Translations under genes and position numbers: made by a program | The notes under the pieces: model-generated | The model's input: only the letters and a program-made list of their open reading frames with translations | Told to the model about the DNA's origin: nothing | The model's database searches: none | Part shown: one piece after another, positions 51,101 through 61,518 of the stretch | Position numbering within the stretch: the stretch's first letter is position 1 | Layout: each line of letters opens with the position of its first letter | Origin: Plutella xylostella | Taxonomy: Eukaryota > Arthropoda > Insecta > Lepidoptera > Plutellidae | Direction: 5' to 3' | DNA length: 64,000 nucleotides | Assembly (NCBI RefSeq): GCF_932276165.1 | Contig: NC_064012.1 | Coordinates: forward strand, 813,501 to 877,500

Positions 51101-53166
51101 GATCCCCCAGAATGCAGGGGTCAAGATCTTAAGTTAATTCTTTCGAGTAGTATCTACGCAAGTTAATACAAACAACGTTCAGAGACCCGTGAAGACTTTA
51201 TCCACCTCCATTAAAAGCGCCTAAATTGAGATTAAAATATCAAATTGTATCAAGTACCCAAAGTAAACTTTTATGACTGCTGTTAGCGTGTAGACGTAGA
51301 AATCTGGCTACCAATCGTCGATGTGGCAGCACTATGAAATTTTTACTCAACTTTTACAACGTACACGTACACGACTCCCATTGAACACCTCCGAGTAGGA
51401 ATGAGACGTTTCCACGGGGGAGGTTATCGTGTTCATCATATTATTTGTCAGCGCGGATAGCCAACTTTGTACCCCTACATTTAAACGTCCTATGAAACAC
51501 TAGCTAGCACTAATGACACTTGTTGCAGTTGCAGCGCAAGCACGAGGAGCTGCAGCAGATGATCGTGCGGCAGCAGGCGGAGCTGCGCCAGGTGAAGGAG
51601 CAGTTGCTGCTGGCGCGCCTCGGCATCCTGCCGCCGCTCATCAACGTGAGTACCCCGTGCCCCACCGTGCCCCCACCCCGTGCCCCCAGGTGAAGGAGCA
51701 GTTGCTGCTGGCGCGCCTCGGCATCCTGCCGCCGCTCATCAACGTGAGTACCCCGTGCCCCACCGTGCCCCACCTCGTGCCCCCAGGTGAAGGAGCAGCT
51801 GCTGCTGGCGCGCCTCGGCATCCTGCCGCCGCTCATCAACGTGAGTACCCCGTGCCCCCAGGTGAAGGAGCAGCTGCTGCTGGCGCGCCTCGGCATCCTG
51901 CCGCCGCTCATCAACGTGAGTACCCCCGTGCCCCACCGTGCCCCCACCCCGTGCCCCCAGGTGAAGGAGCAGCTGCTGCTGGCGCGCCTCGGCATCCTGC
52001 CGCCGCTCATCAACGTGAGTACCCCCCGTGCCCCCACCCCGTGCCCCCAGGTGAAGGAGCAGCTGCTGCTGGCGCGCCTCGGCATCCTGCCGCCGCTCAT
52101 CAACGTGAGTACCCCCCGTGCCCCCACCCCGTGCCCCCAGGTGAAGGAGCAGCTGCTGCTGGCGCGCCTCGGCATCCTGCCGCCGCTCATCAACGTGAGT
52201 ACCCCCGTGCCCCACCGTGCCCCCACCCCGTGCCCCCAGGTGAAGGTGCAGCTGCTGAGACACATGTTCACGTAAATGGGTTATAAAATATAGTTGACTC
52301 GGGTCATGAATGTCATGCATGATACGCATGATTATCAGGAAAGCTACCTTCATTGATGTTGGTTACTTGTTGAAGCGGTATAGGTGTTATATGATAGTTA
52401 TTTATTGATGCACAAACGTTTCGAATCCACACAGCTACTGTTTTCTGCCATCTATCATTAATCACTAACGAATCATACCAAATAAAAGTGTTTTTTGTAT
52501 TGTCCATCGGCCGAAATAGAGGGACATTGTAAGTTTGATGTGTACATCTATATCTATGTTTACTCTGTGCCTCTGTAGCTCGCAAACAAACCAACAATTT
52601 CGCTGCAGCTTTTTATATTATTATTTGATATTAACAGTTTTGCACTTATTTCTGATCATTGTCGTGGCCTTCTCACTTCAGTTCAGTTTATTGAAAATAT
52701 TGTTTTACTATAACGATGAATAGCTAAACATCAAACTAATTAGGAGATATTCACTACAGTAGTTCCAGGATATTCAAAATAGTATTTTTAGATTCCACGG
52801 TAAATTATTTGATTGACTTTGATGTTTAGCTACTAAAGTTTCTTTCAAATAGCAGACAGTATGACTCCTAACAATACCAATAGTGACGTCTGATACTCTT
52901 GCTTCCGTTTAGGTCTATCTCTATTGGTCAATGTGCTGTGCAATTGGATGTCATCTTGCCCTAAAATTGGCCTTCTGCCTAATGCTAAATGGAATGAAGT
53001 AAACATAAAAAAGTTACCAAACTGTGTAACTAACAGTTCGCTTCCACCACAGACGCCGTACGTGACGTCTGAAGACATGCTGCAGGGGCAGCACCTGCCT
53101 CAGCTGGTGTACGAGACGCCGACGTACCACCCGCGCCTTCACGAGCCGCCGCCGCCGCCGCAGTAG
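36191..53166 (+). CDS. Clk: Circadian transcription factor CLOCK (bHLH-PAS), 13 coding exons
   Basis: Partner of CYCLE/BMAL1; the dimer binds E-boxes of period, timeless and other clock genes. Exons: 36191-36228, 36678-36826, 37922-38103, 41132-41240, 43887-43982, 44366-44432, 44999-45237, 47061-47208, 47516-47711, 48354-48476, 50753-50926, 51529-51645, 53053-53166. All GT-AG, phases close to 583 residues. Start MDDDGDDKDDSKR matches insect CLK. bHLH about 13-62 (RNLSEKKRRDQFNLLVNELS), PAS-A about 76-190 (FLLVLSANGRVHYASESV), PAS-B and PAC about 214-345 (GYDYYHFDDLEKVV, RFLTKGQQWIWLRTRYY, VVCTHQVVSYAEI). Residues 383-395 are Ala-Pro repeats. Residues 508-546 are a coiled coil (HEELQQMIVRQQAELRQV) like mammalian exon 19. 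No long polyglutamine, unlike Drosophila. Exons 10-13 are less certain. Confidence 0.93.
36283..36500 (-). mobile_element. Degenerate SINE S2 copy in Clock intron 1
   Basis: GGTCCATTATGGGTTGGTGG, TTCACACCTAGATGTGCTAG and CAGTTTTCCTCACAACC parallel the copy at 38131-38453 with many changes. The tRNA-like head is mostly lost. Confidence 0.65.
38131..38453 (-). mobile_element. Full tRNA-headed SINE S2 in Clock intron 3
   Basis: On the minus strand: head GAGCGGTGGTAGCTCAGTCG, B box GGGTTCGAATCCCGG, then AACCCACCAACCCGCAGTGG, GGTTCCACTCGAGAGAGCCA and a (GAATA)n-like end. Starts 27 bp after the exon 3 donor. The head is not a working tRNA because its ends do not pair. Confidence 0.8.
39555..39560. 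promoter_or_regulatory. CACGTG E-box in Clock intron 3
   Basis: TTCACGTGAC context. Further CACGTG sites in Clock introns are at 40397-40402 and 49800-49805. Single sites of this length arise by chance. Confidence 0.2.
41303..41571 (+). mobile_element. tRNA-headed SINE S1 in Clock intron 4, 12-bp duplication
   Basis: A and B boxes and body as at 19970. GTCTTCTTACAG flanks it exactly at 41291-41302 and 41572-41583, so the insertion is recent and LINE-mobilised. The duplicated site itself looks like a 3' splice acceptor. Confidence 0.92.
41869..41976 (+). mobile_element. LINE 3' end remnant
   Basis: CGACACAGGGAATCCTAGTG, TAGGGGTTAGGG, then CAATAAAGATATTTG and (TATTTG)n. Confidence 0.55.
41990..42124. 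mobile_element. GC-rich palindromic MITE with TAA duplication
   Basis: Ends GGCCGCGGGTACGAAACTTG and CAAGTTTCGTACCCTCGGCC; TAA at 41987-41989 and 42125-42127. PIF/Harbinger-type target. Confidence 0.85.
42128..43886. other. Rest of Clock intron 4
   Basis: (GATA)n at 42127-42146, an antisense LINE-end scrap at 42368-42432, otherwise AT-rich with no gene or element recognised. Confidence 0.5.
44531..44665. mobile_element. Palindromic MITE family M1, copy 2
   Basis: Same sequence as 894-1029 with few changes (TCCACTTGCACCAACATATT, AAATCTCGATTTAGTGT). CTA lies on both sides. In Clock intron 6. Confidence 0.82.
44821..44980. mobile_element. MITE family M2, copy 2, abutting the Clock exon 7 acceptor
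   Basis: Ends TCTAGTACGGGATTTG and CAAACCTGTACTAGA. The element ends 18 bp before exon 7 (44999), so its TACTAGA lies where a branch point is expected. Confidence 0.78.
45238..47060. other. Clock intron 7
   Basis: AT-rich. At about 45840-46135 sits a likely LINE 3' end (CGATGGCACGGAATAAACG, then (ATT)n), and a MITE follows at 46323. The frame continuing past the exon 7 donor to 45377 is intron read-through. Confidence 0.45.
46323..46936. mobile_element. MITE with TTA duplication in Clock intron 7
   Basis: Ends CGGTCTTATTCATAAAAAGT and AAGGTTTTTTTATGAATAAG plus ACCG. TTA at 46320-46322 and 46937-46939. Contains no transposase. Confidence 0.8.
48065..48306 (+). mobile_element. tRNA-headed SINE S1 just before Clock exon 10
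   Basis: Head GGATGGCGCAGCGGTTAGC, B box GGTTCGATTCCCGG, body GCTCGCCCCCTATTACATTG. Preceded by TTTTTCCAG (48056-48064); the exon 10 acceptor TTATTTCCAG ends at 48353, so the shared TTTCCAG may be the target duplication. Confidence 0.82.
48477..50752. other. Clock intron 10
   Basis: No exon supported. The 186-codon frame at 48648-49208 is AT-rich, low in family resemblance and lacks splice signals. An E-box lies at 49800. Confidence 0.4.
50828..50881 (+). repeat. 15-bp coding minisatellite in Clock exon 11
   Basis: GTGGGCGCC(G/A)TGAGC units repeat about three and a half times and encode VGA(V/M)(S/N). In frame, so copy changes add or remove five residues. Confidence 0.85.
51592..52275 (+). 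repeat. Tandem mini-exon array in Clock, 7 full copies and 1 partial
   Basis: Copies start at 51592, 51690, 51787, 51862, 51961, 52051, 52141 and 52240 (partial). Each full copy is 54 bases encoding VKEQLLLARLGILPPLIN. Each full copy is followed by GTGAGTACC (donor) and copies 2-8 are preceded by GTGCCCCCAG (acceptor). Spacers are 44, 43, 21, 45, 36, 36 and 45 bases, made of GTGCCCC(A)CC words. Copy 1 is the end of exon 12. Reading through spacer 1 meets TGA at once; from copy 3 onward the frame stays open to a TAA after VKVQLLRHMFT. Copies 1 and 2 carry TTG where later ones have CTG, showing local homogenisation. Open frames on the other strand and in other frames here are shadows. Confidence 0.93.
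52276..53052. other. Rest of Clock intron 12
   Basis: AT-rich; the exon 13 acceptor CCACCACAG ends at 53052. Nothing else recognised. Confidence 0.5.
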
Positions 53167-53217
53167 CCCGCCCAGGACCTGGCCGCCGTGCGCGCCTGGC
53201 TCGACAGCTTCCCATAA
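53167..53217 (+). other. Open 16-codon extension after the Clock stop codon
   Basis: After TAG the same frame reads PAQDLAAVRAWLDSFP then TAA. It keeps the GC-rich codon style of the exon and ends in a short amphipathic helix-like stretch. Confidence 0.5.
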
Positions 53218-53231
53218 CCCTCCCAGGGAAG

Positions 53232-53237
53232 AATAAA
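53232..53237 (+). terminator. Candidate Clock poly(A) signal
   Basis: AATAAA 66 bp after the stop. Further hexamers downstream (about 53849) would allow a longer 3' UTR. Confidence 0.5.
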
Positions 53238-56200
53238 CCTGTCAGTGCCAAACTTTTCGCCTTGGTTATGTTATGTGCTGGGTTTGTTTTCTAGTATGTT
53301 TTAAATATAAGTTATAATTAGCTGGTCGTGTTACCAAATATGTTGGCCTCTATGTGTTTGTGAAGTTGTAAATGTCTACCAAATTATAATTATTGTATAA
53401 TAGATTAAGCCGTTTGGGCGGTTTTTAGGTAGGAAAGTGTGTTTTCGGACAGATATATTTACGTATCTCACACAAAGCTCTTAGTAATGTTGGGTATTTT
53501 CTTAGGTGAATTATAAAATATTGCTACATGCAAATGTAAGAAGATTTTCAGCCACCTTGTAGGACTTGCGAAGGGGTACTCTTAATGATAGATACTTCTT
53601 AGCTGCGGCTGAGCATGGCGACATAGACTCTGGTCGTGCGCGACACAGCTTGCCGTGTGCCATGCTAAGCCCTCAGGTCCGTACTCCTTATAAAAGAGTG
53701 ACTTCGTGATCATCTCTTGTAACTTTATGACTGAAAACCTTGTGATATTTTGCTAACATAATCTCGGGATTTATATATAAATGTAAAATGCGTCATTGTG
53801 TATTCGTATCTATCGACATGTTTTTCTATGAACTGCATTATTTGTTAATAAATTTACACTGGGTATCATTATACTGACGAGTTTAGTGCATGATGAGGTA
53901 CTTAGGTGTTTAAGTATAACTACCTAACATAGTTCAGTGCATTAAATTTTTAATTACCTACCTATACAGGATGGCTCATATAGTATAAAAAGTGTCTCAT
54001 AAGATTTCCAATCACCGCCATCTATCAGTTTTTGGGACAAAACCATAAATAAGCATTAAAGCCTCCTCATACCAATATTGTAGTGGTTTCTTACGTCACA
54101 TTTCATAAAGGAGTCACTTTTTACTCGTCATGTGATCATCTCTCATAAATATTATTTTAGTACTGATGGAACTAATTTCATCCACGGTATCAAAAAAATA
54201 GCTACATTTTTCAAAAAGATAAAATGCTGTTAAAATTTTACCTTAAAAAATGCGATGTGTAGTTATATAAGCAGCGAAAATCGAAAGAAATACAATGTAT
54301 GTAAAAACCGGTCCTTAAAATACATTAGGTATATAATTTTGATGTAAAACATGACCATTTATAATAGGCTACTTGACTCATATCAAATTCAGGTCAATAA
54401 ATGAGTATTTATTTTACGAAACCGAAATATATTGATTTCGGCTAATTAAACTCCAGGATGCATAATTTCAATTTTAAAAATATTATTTTGAACCCTGAAA
54501 ACGCTATCGGCCATGTTGTGACGTCAGCTGCCTCGTGCTGTGTCAAGAGTTTTAAGTGTAGTTGTATCTTCAACTGTAATAAATGAATGATTTGCTACTG
54601 ATGTGCCGTCAGAAGCAAATATGACAAATATGTCTGAGAGCGTTTTCGCCTGTTTACGAAAAGTAAAACTTTAAAATTAAGTTTTGGGATTTTCTAGGTC
54701 CCAAATATGAAAGTATTTTTTTGATCTAATAGAGCAATTATCCATCTTATGAGACCTTCTTTAAAAAAGGGTCAAGTAGCCTATTTAAGTTAAATTCTCG
54801 TATAATTTAAATTAATATATTAATAATATTTGAATTTCTTGCCATTTATTTAAGATTGAAAGGTCAAGAAATTTTAATTTGAGATGAATTTTATATTATA
54901 AATATTTTTATATACCTTGGTTACTAAATTGTTTGTTTTTGGTTGGACAGGGTGAAAATTTATTTTGTTATGTAATTTGTGATATGATGACAATGGAGTT
55001 TCCGTGTTTGTTTTATGTTTAAAATACTATTACTTATTTTATAATTTACTATAAGAAAGATATTCATGGGTGAGTAAGTGATTATATTTTTATGTTAAAT
55101 ATTGGCAGCTACTATTAATGGTTTACACTCTATAAATAGTTCAATATCAGTTTTACCTCAACATACATTAAACGTTTTGTTTTGTTTTAAATTGTACCTA
55201 TATTCCATTGTTATTTCATAACAAGTTTAATAATTTTTAATATTAAATGTATTTAGATGATAGAGTAAGTAGGGTATCTATTACGAGTTTCATTGAGCTT
55301 TACACGACGATACCAAAAAGTTTTTTAAAAACTCTTTTAGTTATTTTATTTTTGTGATACTTTATACCTATGTCTTTAACATGAGTACAAAATTTCAGTT
55401 ATGTATTTTATCTTATTGTTTGATTTTTATGTATGGGTATATATTGAGCGCACGTCCTGAGCTATCCGGGACATTCGCTTCGAATCTTCTGATTCTGCGG
55501 ATTGGCGTTGGTAAATAGCCGCCTGCAAACATTCAATTTAATCAATAATTGAAACTTCGCGTTGATGAGTTTTGCCGGTCATAACAATAGTTATTCATTT
55601 TGGTGTGTCATTTTACAAAAGTAGATTTCATGAAATTTCACATTCGCTAAACATGACCATTAGATAAATTATTTTAGGGTTTGCACAGATTGACACATTT
55701 TCAAATCTTATCAAAATGTAATACTTATACATATTATGTATTGTGAATTTTAATAGTGTACACTGTTGTTTACGTTTGTTCCGTTTCTTTATTTAATTTT
55801 TCTTTATGCAAGGCTGTGTTATTTTGTAAATATTGGTTTAAATTCAATCAAATTTTTCAATTTATTTTACGCTATAAATTGTATCACTTTATATTTATCT
55901 GTTGGATATTTTTATTGTGTTTACATAATTTTTACATTCAGTTTACGCTGTGTTTTGATTTTAATTATTAAACTTGTTGAATTATACCTAGACAAAGCGT
56001 GCCATTTATAGGTAAATTTGAGAGTTAAGAAATTAATGTTATTTTTGGTTCGTTATTTTGATACTTCGCTCTTATTTTAAGTTTAAGTATTTGGTTTGTG
56101 TAAGTATGTTTGCTGTTTTAATAGTTTAATAGCATTACCTGATACGGGAAGGTCGTACAGGGTGCTCTCACAAAAATACTGTTTGGGCTAATAAAGAGTT

Positions 56201-57898
56201 TAATTTTTTATCTAACAGTGTCACATTTTGGGTGTCTTCCATTGTGCACATCTCTACACTAACTTTGTAGTTTTTAACATAATTATCATCAACTCTACCA
56301 ATATGTACACTGTCGGAATTGGTACTGTTTGGTTGTTAATACAGGGATTAATCTACTATGTGCAAGAGCGCATGTGACAGACAGGGACACAGTATCATGT
56401 CATCTATTAAATTAAATGTATTTTTGTATATCTACTCAACTAAAGCAAAAATTGACGTGGCTTTTCGGTCAAAAAGAGCTTAATCATCGGCGGATGATAT
56501 GTCGGTTTTCGAAATATTTATATCGATTTATTTTCGTGTTGGAATATGAACTAAGAAATTATAATTAAGGTAAAATTATTTTTGTATATAGGTGTTATTT
56601 AGAATAAACATAATATGATTTATTGTGTCTAAAAGTGTACAGTTTATAGAATGTACTTCCTCGCGCGTTGTCCATTCGGCTATAAAAATTACTACTTGTA
56701 TACCTACTACCCCTTCTTAGATATAATGTGTACTATGTAGCCTGCATACATAACATATGTAGGTACTTTCACATACTATGAAATTCATAAAGGTAATTAA
56801 GTGACATCTCAAACAATGTAAACAGTGATTATTCTTGTAAATCATTTTAATCATTAACTTATTATGTCATTCGATTCATTAATTTCATTTTGATTATCAA
56901 AGATAATTAACTTCTACATACCGATAGCAACGCAATAAGCGCCATTCCTTACAGTAAAGATAATTTCAGTATTCTTGTGTAAGAAGTCGTCCATATCTGT
57001 GTAGCCACTACCTGCATTTTCATATAAATATATTAAATACCTACATCATGTTGTCCCCATGTCTATTGATACTAGACATTCATTGTAGTGTAAGTAGTAG
57101 AATATTACATAGTAGGAATCTATCATATTGTCTACATGTCTAAAATATTATATATTATAACGTTTCCTACATTGTGAAACAAACTTGAATGAACATATTT
57201 AACATTATTTTAAATAGCGAGTGAATGTACGAAACCATAAATATTTTTTTTAGTACCTACACAATATACGGAGTCATAATAACTTTTATATCTTCTTATA
57301 CTTACATATTATATTATGTACCTATCTATAAAGAACAATATTCATTAGCATAGAGTGCAATGTATTTCAGTTTTTTTATGATGTTTGACAATCTGCGTGA
57401 AGAGATGGAAATAAATGAGTCATCACTTAGATAATTGGTTTCTATTCTCAATTTCCATTTTATTTATGTTGCTGTGTTTCTACTCTTGTCCCGCAAAGTA
57501 CAGGTATCGACTATCGTCCTACTGAGCTCCTGTTAACGGGAATGATCCGAGCTAGTAAAACCAGCCTTCAAAAGTACATGATAGTAGGTATGGACCTACT
57601 AACTTAATAATGTACCTACTTTTGAATCTTTAATTGCAAGTTACAACATTAACAAAAACAACATCCTTTCCGAATCCATCCTCTCCGACTGGACGATTGA
57701 AATACAAAATGCAAGAAAACTCAATTCTTTGTATCCCAAGCCTCGTACGAACAGTAATTTCAAACTACCATGGGTCTGCTGTTACTTTTAAAATGCGTTG
57801 GTAGGTATTGAATTCTGCAAATATCGTCACACTATAGGTAAAGCAATTTTATTTTATGGGTCGTTAGTTAGCGTGCGATAGTGGCTCGGAGTGACAGC
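53238..57898. other. AT-rich region between Clock and the next gene
   Basis: No gene supported. ATAGGCTACTTGACTC near 54364 and GGGTCAAGTAGCCTAT near 54770 are inverted and may bound a MITE of about 420 bp. Overlapping frames at 55756-56011 are AT-rich hydrophobic by-products. Part may be Clock 3' UTR. Confidence 0.45.
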
Positions 57899-59678
57899 AT
57901 GTTGCGAGCCGCCGCGCGCGCCGCTCTGTTGATGTGCGCCTGCGCACTAGCCGCCCCCGCCCCCGCCCCCGCGCCCGCCCCCGCCTCGCCCGAGGAAGAC
58001 GACATACAGCAGGCGCTGGTGCTTGTGCAAGTACTTAAAGCTGGTATGATGACGTTCCCTTTGACCCACTATTTTTGTTCCGTGCGGCCGCCTCCAAGAC
58101 GGAAATCAGCAGGATGATTGCCAACCTTCGCTAGGAGATGGCACTAGATGATGATGAAGAATTAAGTACCTACTATCCCACTTATTTATGTACTTACATA
58201 GGTACCTACAGCTAGCTGTAGGCTTAGAGTTATTATTAAGTTTCATAATATACTCTAATGGCTATAGGCCACGTAGTCAAACTGTGGAAGTAGGCGGATT
58301 TTAGTTTTTGAAATAGTTTCGGACCAAGTATACTTGCACAGACGTCTGATTTCAGAATATGCGAAGCTGCGTATGGAGAACCAATACTTACAATCACAAA
58401 TGGAGGAACTGGCGGGCAGTCACCGGAAGCAGGAGTCCCCAGGCCAGCCCAGTGGGGCCCCCGTCCCGCTGGGGGGGCCACTGATAGTGACCAATGCAAT
58501 GACGTCAACACACGCACCACCAACCAGCGATAATTCAGTTAGTTTCGAAAGCGGAGAAGAACCTACGACTGTGCAACCGACGCAACTACCGCCAGACAAG
58601 CATAAGAAAATACATAAAAAAGTTATTGGTAAAGTTCTCTTTGCTTTGATACAATGCCGTTGCTTAGCTTTGAATTTTACTTCTGAGTTATGTTTTGGTG
58701 ATTTTTGACAAAAGGCTTTTTAGGTCTAGGGCCTAGAACATCTCGGAGGGACATTGGTGTTGCGAGCGGGTTTTGGTTGTCGAGAGAGGGACTACCATAG
58801 ATTTCTACATATAGTGGAGCGCAAACATTTCAAATTAACCACTGCTGTTAGTTGCTGTGATTAACCTGCTCTAAATATTAAACAGAAAAAGAGAAACCTC
58901 GAAAACCACTCGTGCCGTCAACCACCGAGCGGGGAACATCCCCGCGGCCCACCACCAGGGACTTTGGCAGACACTCTACTGAGCCATTACGTAAGGAATT
59001 TCACTGTATTGGGTATTATTAGTAGGTAGGTACTTAGATTTATTCCCCCTTATTCATAGAAAAGTTACAATACGTTTTAACTAATAAACTGTTTTGTCCC
59101 TCTCTGTCAAAGAACAAATTGTTCTTTGTTGGAGAGGGACAAAACAGGTTATTAGTTAAAACGTTTTGTAACTTCTCTATGAATAAGGGGGATTGATTCT
59201 AAATCGCTTAAAACATAAATAGAAGATACAAAGGAAAATCTCTAGGTTAACTGCAATCTGAACTCCTTAACCCTCTTATTAGGTAAGATAGTATGTGAAC
59301 GTTAGTACTATCTACAGTCTGTCTATCTATATTATCATTTAACTCGCCTCAGGTCAGTCAAGACCAGACAAACAGCGTTTCAACCGGCGGCGCCTCGACA
59401 GCAGGATCTATAACATTCAGCGCCGCGGATATCCGATCCATAGCAAGCCGCCAAAGAATGGAGTAGACACGTTGCCAAAGCGCAAAGCACTCAGGAGCGG
59501 AGTAGAAAACTTACTGAGACGCACCCTGCTGAGGTCCAGCAGCGGGGCCCCGCGGCCCCGGCCGACCCCGCGGGTGTTCCTCGGCCGCAGCCCGCGCCTG
59601 CGCTTCCCGCTCTCCGAGAACAACGCCTTCTGCTTCCTCGAGCCCAAGAGCCCGCTTTGTACTGGCGTCATGAAATAG
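57899..59678 (+). CDS. Unrecognised basic secreted protein, four exons
   Basis: Exons 57899-58043, 58356-58628, 58886-58990, 59353-59678; GT-AG introns, all phase 1, total 282 residues. ATG at 57899 is chosen because it opens a signal peptide (MLRAAARAALLMCACALAA), followed by (AP)n. Residues about 35-70 look like an amphipathic helix running across intron 1 (DIQQALVLVQVLKAG, then EYAKLRMENQYLQSQMEEL). The middle is Pro/Ser/Thr-rich. The C-terminal part is strongly basic with RRR, RR and KRK sites that could be convertase-cleaved. Outside the signal peptide I see only two cysteines, in FCFLEPKSPLC near the end, enough for one disulfide loop. It could be a precursor of small peptides or an extracellular matrix protein; no family recognised. 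Confidence 0.72.
59045..59191. mobile_element. Near-complete hairpin MITE in intron 3
   Basis: CCCCCTTATTCATAGAAAAG and CTTCTCTATGAATAAGGGGG, with arms of about 70 bp meeting at CAAATTG. ATT flanks both sides. Within the intron before the last exon of the secreted-protein gene. Confidence 0.88.
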
Positions 59679-59781
59679 ACAATACTGTACCGAGTGAGAT
59701 GACCATCATTTTAACACCGAATAGCCCCTATTTATTAGTAAGTAAGTAGCTACACACACTTTTCACGATGTTGATGCGATA

Positions 59782-59787
59782 AATAAA
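59782..59787 (+). terminator. Candidate poly(A) signal of the secreted-protein gene
   Basis: AATAAA about 105 bp after the stop. Confidence 0.5.
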
Positions 59788-61077
59788 ATGGATATCTAGG
59801 TGTTGGGTGGTCGTATAAACAAAAAGTAAATCATCAATTCCAAAATATTTATTTGATTGAAACAAAAATGCAAGTGAAATAACATAATAACTTTGATTTG
59901 AACCTACGGGCAGCTACAAGTAGCAATACACCTTTGTTCATTGTCAAACTAGCTACATAACAAATTGACAATGTTTTAACAGCAGTTTGTGAGTTTGACG
60001 GTACAAAAGTGTACAGCTACTGATGCAGCTGACTGTACATTTGCAATTCATTTTTATATTGTGTCATTTCATCTACATGGTGAAGAAATTATAGGTATAA
60101 ATCGATAGTTACAATAATAAATTTCATTATAATACATTAAAATTTGTTGACTTTGGCCATGAAACACGCAACTCCAATTTGGAATTAACATGTTTTTTTC
60201 GAGATGATACCTAAAGGCATGCCTTACCTTAGTGAGTAACCGCACGAAATACATACCTGTCTACGTATACAATATTCTGAAATGTTATATTGCTTGTTAT
60301 GTGTTTAGCGATATGCATATTTCTTTTTTAACACGTTGCACGAGTATGTATTTCCATGGGATAATCCCGCACAGTGCAAACCAGCTTTATCTATCTCTTA
60401 ATAATAAATACATCACAATATTAATTTTAATGATATAAAAATATTGATATAAGTAATAAATTATGGAATCTTATAAGAAAATATTAAATGAAGAAGGTAA
60501 GTAATATTATATACAAACGGATTATCAATGATTAAATAACTTGAATATAAATTGTCTACTAATACTAAGGTCATTTTCTACTGCTTTACTTAGATTCCGC
60601 TACTTTATGAACAGTGAGCCGCGGAATGTAGGTGCAGATGTCATAAAGATACAAGGTGTCTTTCAGACTAATCGAGAATAAAATATGACAAAATATCTAT
60701 CGGTCGTAGTGTAAGGTAAGTAAAATCTATGTCCGATTATACAGCTTTTTGAAACACACCTCAATCTTGTTTTGAGTCTGGTACACTTTAAAAATATCAC
60801 ATTATTTTTTTAACTAGCTTTAATGGCAACAACAGTAAATAATAGAATCACGAAAATATCAAATATTAGACCGACTGTCGGAGGTTTTGGTAGGTTCTTG
60901 GGGAATGCTTATTCTATTTCAATTCCGAATTGTTGCGTTGGTTATATTTGCTTGGTTAGAGCTTCGCTGTCTTAAACCTGGATAGATTAGCACTAACTAA
61001 TGATATGATGAAGTTCGTATATTAGTGAAGGCAGTTCAAGTAGCCTAAATAGTTGTCAGAGTAACCCTACACATGTA
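59788..61077. other. Gene-free DNA
   Basis: AT-rich, no gene or element recognised. Confidence 0.5.
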
Positions 61078-61518
61078 CCGGCCCAAAGTACCATAGCTAC
61101 GGTACTTACAGAAAGCCAGGATAGCCGTACCTTGAGGAAGCTATCACCTCGATTTGTATAGTGAACTGGTGGTCAGTTTTCAAACACTTCTAAGAATTAC
61201 CTACCTTAATGGAAGGCCATTATATATGCCATGCTATATTCCCTGATAGAAGGTACACTTCTTGTAATAACGACAGACATACACTCGCGAGCAACCAAAT
61301 CGACTCAAGCCTTCACGGCGCACATATACATTGATTTTCCTAAAACGATAAATGGTAAATATAAAAGTGATATGTCATTCGAAAGCTGAAGAATTAGGCT
61401 TTCAATTAAGATCAATACCATAAAAAAAAACTAAGCGCAGATTTAATGACGCATTTTAATTGCCCGTCAGTGTTAATTACCTCATTAGGAATCCACGCCT
61501 TGCGCTACCTGATCCCGC

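Noticed and set aside
51510..52353. Long open frames on both strands over the Clock array (up to 257 codons)
   Set aside because: They are by-products of the repeated GC-rich unit and its spacers. Only the frame of exon 12 matches CLOCK.
57881..57898. Upstream start for the secreted protein
   Set aside because: It begins with GTG; the ATG at 57899 directly opens a signal peptide.
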